Source: JAXGYX01 sp964487355
Lineage (GTDB): Bacteria > Bacillota > Clostridia > Saccharofermentanales > Fastidiosipilaceae
Reading direction: 5' to 3'
Assembly (NCBI GenBank): GCA_964487355.1
Contig: CAZAPS010000020.1
Span: 1 to 30,705, forward strand
DNA: 30,705 nucleotides
The notes under the pieces are model-generated. The model was not told the origin of the DNA. It saw nothing but the letters and a program-made list of their open reading frames with translations, and ran no database searches. Both the position numbers and the translations under genes were made by a program. This document shows positions 23,402 to 30,705 of this stretch, piece after piece (positions within the stretch are counted from its first letter, which is position 1; every line of letters begins with the position of its first letter).

Positions 23402-24061
23402 TTAGCAACGATTTTTTTCAGCTGAAATCGGTTTAAATACTGAGTGATTCAGGTTGAGCGGATGGCCGGTCAGCCCGGTTTCAATCACAATTTTTTCCCG
23501 TTGTCGGGGATTGGGGAAAAAATCATCGTAAGCCTGATCTAGCACGAGTTTAATTTGCTTATCGTCCGGTGGACGCCGCAAGGAAAGATACAGGACGACC
23601 ATGTCCACGCGAAACAGAAGCATCCGGACATTGGAACAGTCCAGCCCGTTTTTACGATAAAAACTTAAGCGCCTTTGACAAGTTTTCCACTCCTCGCGGT
23701 CACGCGCGCTCCGTCCACTTTCCACCTCAAAAAGAATGCTGTCGTAGTCCGCGAATTCATCGCGCATCAGGCGAATGCACAGAGCGCCATACCCGTTGGC
23801 GCGAAACTTCGCACAGACGGCCAGGTAGTCAATCAGAATATCACGGCTGCCCGGCACTGTCGCGAAAAAAGCGTAGGCGACGAGCTCATCTCGATCAAAC
23901 ATCCCATAAGCCAGATACCGGCCCCGCTCAATCAGCTCGGCGATCACCGCCAACGGCTTTTGTTCGTCGGGCGGGAAATCATAAATCAGATGTTGTTCAT
24001 ACACATCCGTTGCCTCTGCCACATCAAGTTCTCTAAACGTTATCACATCGTCAATTTTCAT
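23402..24061 (-). CDS. GNAT-family N-acetyltransferase
   Basis: 219 residues. LVAYAFFATVPGSRDILIDYLAVCAKFRANGYGALCIRLM (about 60-100) covers the strands and the acetyl-CoA pyrophosphate loop of the GNAT fold, here FRANGYG where R/QxxGxG/A is usual. GLDCSNVRMLLFRVDMVVLYLSL gives the last strands. The substrate is unknown. The start at 24061 lies 11 bases inside the end of the alarmone synthetase gene, so the two are probably translated together. Confidence 0.78.
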   Translation of the reverse strand: MKIDDVITFRELDVAEATDVYEQHLIYDFPPDEQKPLAVIAELIERGRYLAYGMFDRDELVAYAFFATVPGSRDILIDYLAVCAKFRANGYGALCIRLMRDEFADYDSILFEVESGRSARDREEWKTCQRRLSFYRKNGLDCSNVRMLLFRVDMVVLYLSLRRPPDDKQIKLVLDQAYDDFFPNPRQREKIVIETGLTGHPLNLNHSVFKPISAEKNRC

Positions 24062-24719
24062 CGCCACCATCCGTCTTCTTCATCTCGACGATCTCCTGAT
24101 TCAGCTTTTCCATTCGCCGGTCCAGGTCCGCCACCACTTTGGCCACATCTCTCAGCTCATTTTTTAATCGCCGCGGCACCTCTCGATTGTACTTATAATC
24201 AATCTTATGTTCCAAACTCGCCCAAAACTCCATGCCGATCGTGCGAATCTGTATTTCGACAAGCACCTTCTCCACCCGATCAGTCATGTGGACAGGCACC
24301 TGCACAATCAGATGCAGACTTTGATATCCGTTGGGCTTTGGATGTTGAATATAGTCTTTGTAATCGACGATCTCCAATTCTTTTTGCTGATCCAACATTT
24401 CAGCGAGCGTGTAGATATCCGACACAAATGAACACACGATCCGCATGCCGGCGATGTCCTTGATGTTCTGTCTGATCGAGCTTAACGATGGCTCCACATT
24501 TTTTCTGTTTAGTTTTTCTAAAATGCTCTCCGGACTTTTGATTCTGGACTTCACGTGTTCAATCGGATTGTAATCGTGAATATAGTGAAACTCATCGTTT
24601 AAGATGCCGATTTTGGTCTTGACCTCTTCCAAGGCGAACCGATATGACATCAAAAATCGCTTCAAATCTTTTTCGATCACTTTGAATTGATTGATATTGA
24701 CAACCGCTCCTGTCTCCAT
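24051..24719 (-). CDS. Small alarmone synthetase (RelQ-like GTP pyrophosphokinase)
   Basis: 222 residues, one RelA/SpoT synthetase domain and no hydrolase or TGS domain. VKSRIKSPESILEKL, IKDIAGMRIVC, HPKPNGYQSLHLIV and VEIQIRTIGMEFWASLEHKIDYKY are the conserved stretches that bind ATP and GTP/GDP. It should transfer pyrophosphate from ATP to GDP/GTP, making (p)ppGpp, independently of ribosomes. The C-terminal helix fits RelQ-type tetramers. The ribosome binding site is weak. It is placed between an ABC transporter (52 bases upstream) and an acetyltransferase (overlapping). Confidence 0.88.
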   Translation of the reverse strand: METGAVVNINQFKVIEKDLKRFLMSYRFALEEVKTKIGILNDEFHYIHDYNPIEHVKSRIKSPESILEKLNRKNVEPSLSSIRQNIKDIAGMRIVCSFVSDIYTLAEMLDQQKELEIVDYKDYIQHPKPNGYQSLHLIVQVPVHMTDRVEKVLVEIQIRTIGMEFWASLEHKIDYKYNREVPRRLKNELRDVAKVVADLDRRMEKLNQEIVEMKKTDGGDEN

Positions 24720-24771
24720 CTTCCATCTCTCTTTCGTGTTTTCATCAAGCTGCGGGTGGGGCGGATCACAC

Positions 24772-27700
24772 TCATTCGGTTCTCAACGCGACGACCGGAT
24801 TTTTTTTCGCGGCGCTTCTCGACGGGATCAATCCCGCGATCAAGGAAAGCACAATGCTGATGCAGACCAAAACAACGGCCGCCTTCACAGGCAGGAACGC
24901 GCTTAAACTCGCTATGCCCGTCAGTTTGTGCAACAGTAAGTTGATCGGAATACAAAGCAAATAAGTGACCGCCACGCCAATCAAGCCGGATGCCAGTCCG
25001 ATGATCACGGTTTCCGCGTTGAACATGCCGGATACATCCGCTTTGGACGCGCCAATGGCCCTCAAGATGCCAATCTCTTTTGTCCGTTCCTGAACGGATA
25101 TCAAGGTGATCACACCGATCATAATCGAGGAGACGACCAAAGATATGGCGACAAACGCCAGCAGCACATAGGTTATGGCGTTGATGATACTCGTGATCGC
25201 GGACATCATGATGCCAAGATAATCAACGTAGGTGATCTGCGACAATTCCGACTTTCCTTCGTTATAATCTTGAATCGCGTCTTCAATGATGTCTTTGTTC
25301 TGAAACGAGGATGCGAAAATGTTGATCACGCCAGGCGAATCCAAATCCACATAGCCCATCTGCGCGAGATTGCCTTTGTATGTGTTTTCCGAAAATTCCA
25401 TCGTCTCATCATAATAGAACGCATACTCTTCGTCGGAATAATCAGCCAACTCCTGATCCAGCATCGCGGCCAACTGCGCCGGACTCAGTGACATAAGTTG
25501 AGTTTGAGCCTGCCCTGCGTGTTGAGCTTTATATCGTTCGGTGATGGCGACAGTGAACAGTTCGGACATCTCGTCATCACTCATTGCGGAGACATACTTC
25601 TCGGCGTCCTCCGGATCGATGTTCATTGTCTCGACCAGCCCTTCCAACAAGATCTCCTCCCTGGCCGCGCGGTCATGACTGTCCAGCGCGTCGGTGACCA
25701 TGGAGTCGACCTCCTCAGGTGTCGGCAGGCTTGCGATCTTGACATAGGCGGCCGCCTTTCCATCTTGATCCAGATCCGCAAGATAATCGATCAGCTCGCT
25801 TTCCTTCTGCTCGGCGGTCAAATCCAACTTGTTCGATTCGAACGGCAGACCACTTAGGATATCGGTGGTCGGTCGGTCCTTTTGTGCCTGAATGATCGAC
25901 GAATCTTGGGAATGCTCCACAATATATTTTGTCAAATCCTCCGTGTAGCCGATCGCTCCTGATAAAATGGTCGATTGCGCGTCGGCGGACGGACGAACGA
26001 TGCCCGAAACTGTTAAAACAAGCGCGTCGTCGTAGAGATACCTGAGCCCGGCGTCCGTTTTTCTAAGATCGGTATAAAAACCGGTCTGATCGTCATAGCG
26101 GTAGCTGTCCGCGTCCAAAATCACACGGTACTCGCCGCCGACCAGCTCGTCATAATTCCATCGCCTCTCGTCCGCCACGATTTCCTCTCCCTCAACCGCC
26201 GCGGTCATTATCGAGTCCATCGCTTCCTTGGTCTCCAGACCCAACGCGTATACCGTCAGGTCATCCAATTCGTTGTTCTCATCCAGCACCAAAATAATCT
26301 CATCATACCGCTCCGGCCAGGCTCCATCGACCAGATCATATTGTTTTCGTAAAACATCGTTGACCGGCTCGCCATTTAGGCCGGGTAAAATTTCCTGCCA
26401 AAGATTCATCGTCATCATGCCCATGCCCATGCCTAGAGAATCCATGTTGGATCTCATCGATTCCATACCATCGGAATGCGTGTCGCTGGTCATCGCCCTG
26501 ACAAACGGTATGTCCGTCCCCATGTGCTCGGCCATCAAGTCCCGCAACAGCTGCTGACTGTCGGACAGCAGGATGTCACCATCCACGTTTTTTGTATAAA
26601 TATTAAGGCCGAGGTCGTAGGAGTATTGCAATCCGGTGATCACCACCGCCAGCCCTTGTTCATCTTCTTTGGCCGACTCATTCTCCAAAAAAGCCTTGAA
26701 TGACTTCAGGTCGTTCTCGCTGCTCTCCAGACTGTTCAGCGCGGACACCATGTCGTAAAGAGACGCTTTCTGATAGACGGCGTCCTTGTCGTGCACGCTC
26801 TCCGAGCCACCAACGTTCATAAACGATTCCATCAAAGTGGTCATATCGACCGAGGTCTCTTCGATACGCAACGGATACGAGGTCAAGGCGTCCTCCTGTA
26901 CGGTATCAATATAACTTGTCATGCCGGTTGAGACCGCCAAGACCAAGGCTATGCCCATTATGCCGATGCTGCCGGCAAAGGAGGTCAAAATAGTGCGCCC
27001 CTTTTTTGTGAATAGATTCTTCAGCGACAGCATGAACGCAGTCGCGAACGACATTGAGGGTTTCTTGCCTGTCGCTTTGAACCTGGTCCGCTCGAGCGCC
27101 TCCGGTGGCGACGAGTCGCTTGTTACCTGTCCATCCAGCATCTGAATGATTCTAGAAGAATATTCATTCGCGAGGATCGGATTGTGAGTGACCATCACGA
27201 CCAGACGATCGCGCGCGATTTCTTTGAGGATCTCCATGACCTGGACGCCGGTTTTGGTATCCAAGGCTCCGGTCGGCTCGTCTGCCAAAATAATGTCCGG
27301 ATCGTTGACCAGGGCACGGGCGATCGCGACTCGCTGAGTCTGACCGCCTGAGATCTGATTTGGCTTTTTATTCAGCTGATCAGCCAGCCCTACTCGCTCC
27401 AACGCTTTTTTCGCCTTTTTTCTGCGTTTGGACTTTGACATGCCGGACACGGTGAGCGCGATTTCGACATTTTGCAACACCGTCTGGTGGGGGATCAGAT
27501 TATAATTTTGGAACACGAATCCGATCGAATGATTTCGATAGGCGTCCCAGTCACGGTCTTTGAAATCCTTGGTGGACTTGCCATTGATGACCAGGTCTCC
27601 ACTTGTATATTGATCCAGTCCGCCGATGATGTTCAGCAAAGTGGTCTTGCCGCATCCTGACGGGCCCAATATGGACACAAACTCACTTTGGCGAAATTTC

Positions 27701-27777
27701 AAACTCACGCCTTGTAAAGCTTCGACCGGCCGGTCTCCCGCGGGATATTGTTTAACTATATTATTCAGTTCAAGCAT
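24772..27777 (-). CDS. ABC transporter: ATPase fused to MacB/FtsX-type permease
   Basis: 1001 residues. An N-terminal LolD/MacB-type ATPase: Walker A GPSGCGKTT (38-46), signature ISGGQTQ (142-148), Walker B ILADEP (163-168), HN switch in VTHNP. A basic linker leads to a first membrane helix (about 270-300), then some 550 residues predicted outside the membrane, then three C-terminal helices with the FtsX domain (SIMIGVITLISVQERTKEIGILRAIGA). MacB-like transporters use ATP to drive extracytoplasmic conformational changes, for export or for antimicrobial-peptide and envelope stress responses. The outer domain is unusually large and acidic. I start at ATG 27777, behind GAGGAG, where the ATPase fold begins. 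It follows a MarR regulator by 88 bases. Confidence 0.88.
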   Translation of the reverse strand: MLELNNIVKQYPAGDRPVEALQGVSLKFRQSEFVSILGPSGCGKTTLLNIIGGLDQYTSGDLVINGKSTKDFKDRDWDAYRNHSIGFVFQNYNLIPHQTVLQNVEIALTVSGMSKSKRRKKAKKALERVGLADQLNKKPNQISGGQTQRVAIARALVNDPDIILADEPTGALDTKTGVQVMEILKEIARDRLVVMVTHNPILANEYSSRIIQMLDGQVTSDSSPPEALERTRFKATGKKPSMSFATAFMLSLKNLFTKKGRTILTSFAGSIGIMGIALVLAVSTGMTSYIDTVQEDALTSYPLRIEETSVDMTTLMESFMNVGGSESVHDKDAVYQKASLYDMVSALNSLESSENDLKSFKAFLENESAKEDEQGLAVVITGLQYSYDLGLNIYTKNVDGDILLSDSQQLLRDLMAEHMGTDIPFVRAMTSDTHSDGMESMRSNMDSLGMGMGMMTMNLWQEILPGLNGEPVNDVLRKQYDLVDGAWPERYDEIILVLDENNELDDLTVYALGLETKEAMDSIMTAAVEGEEIVADERRWNYDELVGGEYRVILDADSYRYDDQTGFYTDLRKTDAGLRYLYDDALVLTVSGIVRPSADAQSTILSGAIGYTEDLTKYIVEHSQDSSIIQAQKDRPTTDILSGLPFESNKLDLTAEQKESELIDYLADLDQDGKAAAYVKIASLPTPEEVDSMVTDALDSHDRAAREEILLEGLVETMNIDPEDAEKYVSAMSDDEMSELFTVAITERYKAQHAGQAQTQLMSLSPAQLAAMLDQELADYSDEEYAFYYDETMEFSENTYKGNLAQMGYVDLDSPGVINIFASSFQNKDIIEDAIQDYNEGKSELSQITYVDYLGIMMSAITSIINAITYVLLAFVAISLVVSSIMIGVITLISVQERTKEIGILRAIGASKADVSGMFNAETVIIGLASGLIGVAVTYLLCIPINLLLHKLTGIASLSAFLPVKAAVVLVCISIVLSLIAGLIPSRSAAKKNPVVALRTE

Positions 27778-27865
27778 CTCAGTTCGTTCTCCTCGCGCCA
27801 CGTCCAGGCAGCGCTTTGTCATTCAGGCTTATGACTCATTGTGATTCAAGTGGGCTCGAGCGCCA

Positions 27866-28297
27866 CTAGTCGTCCACCTTTTCAAGAGCCAGATCGACGA
27901 TTCGTCCGGTGATCCGGACAAATTCCTTGGCGTCCTGTTCACCCAGCGACTCAAGCATCCTTGCGATTAACTGAATGACCTTCTGATTATGCCGCTTCGC
28001 CCGCTCGTCTCCCGACGGCGTCAAAGAGACCAAAATCCGTCTGCGATCGGTGGGATCAATTTCTCTTTTAATCAGATCTTTGTGCTCAAGATTATTCAAA
28101 ATAGTCGCCACCCGCGCCGAGCTGATCTTCATTTCGTCGCTGATTTCACTTGGCAACACATAGTCATTTCGTTGTTTAATATATAGGAGCGCGAAAATCT
28201 CGCCTTGCAGACACTCATCTATCATTTGCTGATGATGAATTTTTTTTAATTGATAGCTTTTATAAAAAAATTGTTTGGCGAACTCTTCATAATTCAC
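27866..28297 (-). CDS. MarR-family transcriptional regulator
   Basis: 143 residues. Winged-helix MarR fold: LPSEISDEMKISSARVATILNNLEHKDLIKREIDPTDRRRILVSLTPSG contains the recognition helix and the wing with the DxRR motif, flanked by dimerisation helices. I use the GTG at 28297, eight bases after AAGGAG; the GTG at 28315 overlaps this site. First gene before the ABC transporter, so likely the local regulator of the transporter, alarmone synthetase and acetyltransferase genes. Confidence 0.85.
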   Translation of the reverse strand: MNYEEFAKQFFYKSYQLKKIHHQQMIDECLQGEIFALLYIKQRNDYVLPSEISDEMKISSARVATILNNLEHKDLIKREIDPTDRRRILVSLTPSGDERAKRHNQKVIQLIARMLESLGEQDAKEFVRITGRIVDLALEKVDD

Positions 28298-28341
28298 AGG
28301 TCGCTCTCCTTCCACACTCCATTACGCTAGCATCATTAGTA

Positions 28342-28370
28342 ATTTATCAGTGTTAGTATATTGAGGTCAA
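28342..28370 (-). promoter_or_regulatory. Promoter of the marR-ABC operon with repeated TACTAA boxes
   Basis: On the minus strand: -35 TTGACC (28365-28370), 17-bp spacer, -10 ATAAAT (28342-28347). TACTAA occurs twice about 17 bp apart, once in the spacer and once just after the -10, and may be part of an autoregulatory MarR operator. Between here and 28502 nothing else is seen. Confidence 0.5.
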
Positions 28371-28502
28371 GCGTCCGGCGCACATAATATGCGTTGAAAA
28401 TGATTTAGTGCAGGACAGCGCCCGGAAAACCGGAGATCAATATAAGATAAATGGGAGCGACCTTGAACCGTCTCTTCAAGTTCATAATCTTCGAGTTTTG
28501 TC

Positions 28503-28868
28503 TCAATTTTTTGCCTTGGACTCAATATAAGATTTCAAGATGATGGCGTGATTAATTTGCGGATCTTTCGCTCCATAGAGCAAGGTGACCGTGTTCTCCT
28601 CGCTTTGACGCAAGACTTCCTGAACTTCCTCTTGAGCCTCGGCGCTCGTGTCCAGCTCTTCTTGGTAGCGGACAGAAAACTCGTCAAATTTCTCCGCCTC
28701 ATGGCCAAACCAGGTCCGCAAGTCGGAACTGGGGGCCAAGTCTTTGACCCAGCCATCCAGCCGAGCTTTTTCTTTGGAAATGCCTCTTGGCCACAATCGA
28801 TCCACCAGCAAACGTATGCCATCACTTTGCTCGAACGGATTGTAGATTCGTTTAATCTGTATCGCCAC
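28503..28868 (-). CDS. DUF488 family protein
   Basis: 121 residues. IQIKRIYNPFEQSDGIRLLVDRLWPRGISKEKARLDGWVKDLAPSSDLRTWFGH is the signature start of DUF488, and TLLYGAKDPQINHAIIL its end. A soluble cytoplasmic protein; function not established. The GTG at 28868 follows GGGGAGG by eight bases, which I prefer to an ATG at 28919 that has no ribosome binding site and would extend the protein beyond family length. Confidence 0.85.
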   Translation of the reverse strand: MAIQIKRIYNPFEQSDGIRLLVDRLWPRGISKEKARLDGWVKDLAPSSDLRTWFGHEAEKFDEFSVRYQEELDTSAEAQEEVQEVLRQSEENTVTLLYGAKDPQINHAIILKSYIESKAKN

Positions 28869-28949
28869 TTGAACATCCTCCCCGCGGATCTCTAATAGGA
28901 TAATTATGACACGATCCATCCGCGTCGGACAACCCGAATAATGAAGTCT

Positions 28950-30032
28950 TCAATCTTTGGGCAAAGGAGCGTGTGGATACTGCACCGCGATGCGATCCTC
29001 CGGATGCAAATCCACCAAATACAACACGAGCAGAAAGGACCATTCCAACGGTTTCATCAAAAAGTAGATGGTGTCCGCCAGCAGTCTTGAGCGAATATGT
29101 TTTGCAATTGGATAGCCAAGTTTGTCGTAGGCACCACGCACAAGTTTGTGAAATCGAGGTGTCTTCTCCTCCAAAATTTGTTCAAACGCGTTGGCGACAC
29201 AAAGCTGACGGTTCACGATCACGCGATTCCCATGGCGCAGCCCGGTACGAATCGGTTTGACGACCCGTCTATGTCCACCGGCCGCCACCGTGCAAAGGTA
29301 GTGTTCGTCATAGAATATATTTTGCGGAGCTGTCTTTTGAGACATCGTCCAGTCGGCGGTCTCAGTCCAAGCTTTTATCACACTACTCGGTTCTTGCCCA
29401 AACAGCAGAAGAATCAAAATAATCACACCGAGCAGTGGAATCACAAACAATAGTGCCAGCCAGGGAAGATTGACCGCGTTGTTTAGCAACTTGGACAAGC
29501 GTCTGAATTTTGTCGGATTGGTCTTGTTTTGCAGCAGGCTGTTTTTTTGTCGAATGAATATGTAAATGGCTTTGATCAAAATAAGGATGCAGTTTATCGG
29601 TAAAATGAGCAGAAAAAGGTCGCTGGCGATTTGGACGCACCACAGCAAACAGATGCCAATGCCCAAATAGATCGCGGAGATCCCGACAGCCGACACGATC
29701 GGGGACTGTCTGCCCGCCGGCACAAAACGAATGACAATGTAGCCGGTCAGGGCCACCAGCAAGATGACAACGATGGTCAGCGCGTGATCCGGCGCGATCA
29801 TGCTGTGCACCTGAGAATTATATAATTGGACATCCCAGTTGACTAAAATGACACCGGACGCGACCTCCATATAGAAGGCCTGATAGCCAACGCCGAACAA
29901 TATCGCGACGATTTCGATCCACTTGTTAAAGCGTCTTTCTCTTTTCTTCGCCAGATACCATATAAATGTGATGAGGTTCCACAGCGATAAAATTAACGGG
30001 AGAGCGATGATGATTAATATAAACAATGCCAT
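28950..30032 (-). CDS. DUF6688-like membrane protein
   Basis: 360 residues. About seven membrane helices in the first 230 residues, then a conserved cytoplasmic-looking region: YLCTVAAGGHRRVVKPIRTGLRHG, VNRQLCVANAFEQILEE, and KHIRSRLLADTIYFLMKPLEWSFL near the end. I recall this pattern from DUF6688, a clostridial family without known function; the His/Cys content may bind metal. I start at ATG 30032, with GGAG seven bases upstream; an ATG at 30074 is possible. It precedes the DUF488 gene by 81 bases on the same strand and may share its transcript. Confidence 0.7.
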   Translation of the reverse strand: MALFILIIIALPLILSLWNLITFIWYLAKKRERRFNKWIEIVAILFGVGYQAFYMEVASGVILVNWDVQLYNSQVHSMIAPDHALTIVVILLVALTGYIVIRFVPAGRQSPIVSAVGISAIYLGIGICLLWCVQIASDLFLLILPINCILILIKAIYIFIRQKNSLLQNKTNPTKFRRLSKLLNNAVNLPWLALLFVIPLLGVIILILLLFGQEPSSVIKAWTETADWTMSQKTAPQNIFYDEHYLCTVAAGGHRRVVKPIRTGLRHGNRVIVNRQLCVANAFEQILEEKTPRFHKLVRGAYDKLGYPIAKHIRSRLLADTIYFLMKPLEWSFLLVLYLVDLHPEDRIAVQYPHAPLPKD

Positions 30033-30261
30033 GCCGATTCTCCGTTCATACTCAGCCACTCCTTTGATCGCCATATGGCTGATTCGGACTCAGTCCGGAT
30101 CGCAGGGTTGGCCGTCTCTGATTTGTTATGTTCGCCGGAATTTCTGTAACATAAGCATATTATCATATTTACCGCAACCTTATCCCGCAGAGCGACTTAC
30201 CGTGATAAAATCATCAATGTCCTATTTCACTCGAGCGTTCACCGTGCGACAAAAATCGCTC

Positions 30262-30305
30262 TTGCGTTTAGATATGATATTTTGTAGAATCATAATCATC
30301 ATATC
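30262..30305 (+). promoter_or_regulatory. Promoter and operator of the arsR gene
   Basis: TTGCGT (30262-30267), 17-bp spacer, TAGAAT (30285-30290). An inverted repeat GATATGAT (30271-30278) / ATCATATC (30298-30305) brackets the -10 box, as expected for an autorepressing ArsR/SmtB protein. From 30033 to 30261 I see no gene and no convincing promoter for the divergent DUF6688-like gene. Confidence 0.65.
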
Positions 30306-30331
30306 AACAAGTTTTGATCTGAGGTGATGAT

Positions 30332-30646
30332 TTGACATCAAAATATAAAAAACAAGCCAAGATATTCAAAGCGTTTTGTGATGAAAGGCGTCTGCAAATT
30401 CTGGATTTGCTATGCGCCGGAGAACAATGCGCCTGTGTCTTGTTGGAACAAATCGATCTGGGGCAATCCGGCTTGTCCTATCATATGAAGATTCTGGTTG
30501 AGTCAGGTGTGGTGGAGAGCCGTCAGGAAGGCAAATGGACGCACTACAAAATCAGTGAAAAAGGCAGTTCTTATGCTGGTACTCTGCTCAAGGAGCTGAC
30601 AACACCGAATGCGGTTACAGAAGAAAAAGACTGCTGCAAAAAATAA
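30332..30646 (+). CDS. ArsR/SmtB-family metal- or metalloid-responsive repressor
   Basis: 104 residues. AKIFKAFCDERRLQILDLLCAGEQCACVLLE then LGQSGLSYHMKILVESGVVESRQEGKWTHYKI is the winged-helix core of ArsR. Cys33 and Cys35 (EQCAC) sit where classical ArsR proteins have the ELCVCDL ligand pair, and Cys16, Cys28 and a C-terminal Cys101-Cys102 add further thiols, so thiophilic metal or arsenite sensing is likely. The start is TTG, after GAGGTG; the nearby ATG is out of frame and stops at once. No efflux or reductase gene follows before the window ends. Confidence 0.85.
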   Translation: MTSKYKKQAKIFKAFCDERRLQILDLLCAGEQCACVLLEQIDLGQSGLSYHMKILVESGVVESRQEGKWTHYKISEKGSSYAGTLLKELTTPNAVTEEKDCCKK

Positions 30647-30668
30647 GCCATCTAACGATGGCTTTAAA
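30645..30668 (+). terminator. Hairpin at the arsR stop codon
   Basis: AAGCCATC-TAAC-GATGGCTT, a perfect 8-bp stem overlapping the stop codon, followed only by TAAAA. It could be a weak terminator or an attenuator ahead of a following gene. Confidence 0.55.
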
Positions 30669-30705
30669 ACAGCAGAATACATCAAAATTATTTGATATTA
30701 TTGTC

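Noticed and set aside
23675..24463. A 262-codon open frame on the plus strand
   Set aside because: Spans, in antisense, parts of both the acetyltransferase and the alarmone synthetase genes, whose motifs are clear.

Overview
The window reads as a metagenome-type scaffold (two runs of exactly 100 N) from a strictly anaerobic bacterium, most likely a Gram-positive of the Clostridia. This rests on strong AGGAGG-type ribosome binding sites, lipoproteins with acidic Thr/Glu-rich linkers, ferredoxin-dependent 2-oxoacid metabolism, and proteins recognised from memory as belonging to families (DUF6935, DUF6688, UPF0251, DUF5320, CGGC) common in clostridia. The taxonomic call is inference; there is no rRNA or tRNA gene in the window.

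Layout. 86-2212 (+): an MFS-type transporter followed by two small membrane proteins, closed by a terminator. 2285-4541 (-): an orphan sugar-binding lipoprotein and a metallo-beta-lactamase-fold protein. 4748-5044 (-): a small gene broken by an assembly gap, with its own two-box promoter and terminator. 5152-7095 (-): an orphan inositol-pathway enzyme, IolD. 7488-10862 (+): a P-loop ATPase and the four subunits of a 2-oxoacid:ferredoxin oxidoreductase (VorB type), meeting a CoA-disulfide reductase-rhodanese fusion (10859-12532, -) tail to tail. 12714-17093 (-): a seven-gene operon of Fe-S/P-loop ATPase and NifX-family proteins that resembles the 'orange protein' (ORP) cluster of sulfate reducers, with a UPF0251 regulator inside it. 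17201-20163 (+): a Mg2+-transporting P-type ATPase behind a possible 30-codon leader ORF. 20322-23326 (-): a DUF6935-like protein, a lipoprotein, purC, a CGGC-domain protein and a ferredoxin. 23402-28297 (-): an apparent operon of a MarR regulator, a 1001-residue ABC transporter, a small alarmone synthetase and a GNAT acetyltransferase. 28503-30032 (-): DUF488 and DUF6688-like proteins. 30332-30646 (+): an ArsR regulator with its own operator.

The most interesting signal is regulatory. The palindrome GACATATGTC occurs twice, 38 bp apart, around a near-consensus promoter (TTGACA, 16 bp, TATAAT) in front of the ORP-like operon, and the same arrangement with the same spacing occurs 12 kb away in front of the gap-broken gene at 4964. 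The two genes also share the leader after the promoter and each is interrupted by an assembly gap early in its coding region. I infer a small regulon, plausibly run by the UPF0251 protein encoded in the operon. The second gap (16822-16921) is probably an artefact: its flanks are identical over 55 bp, and collapsing them restores one in-frame 108-residue gene.
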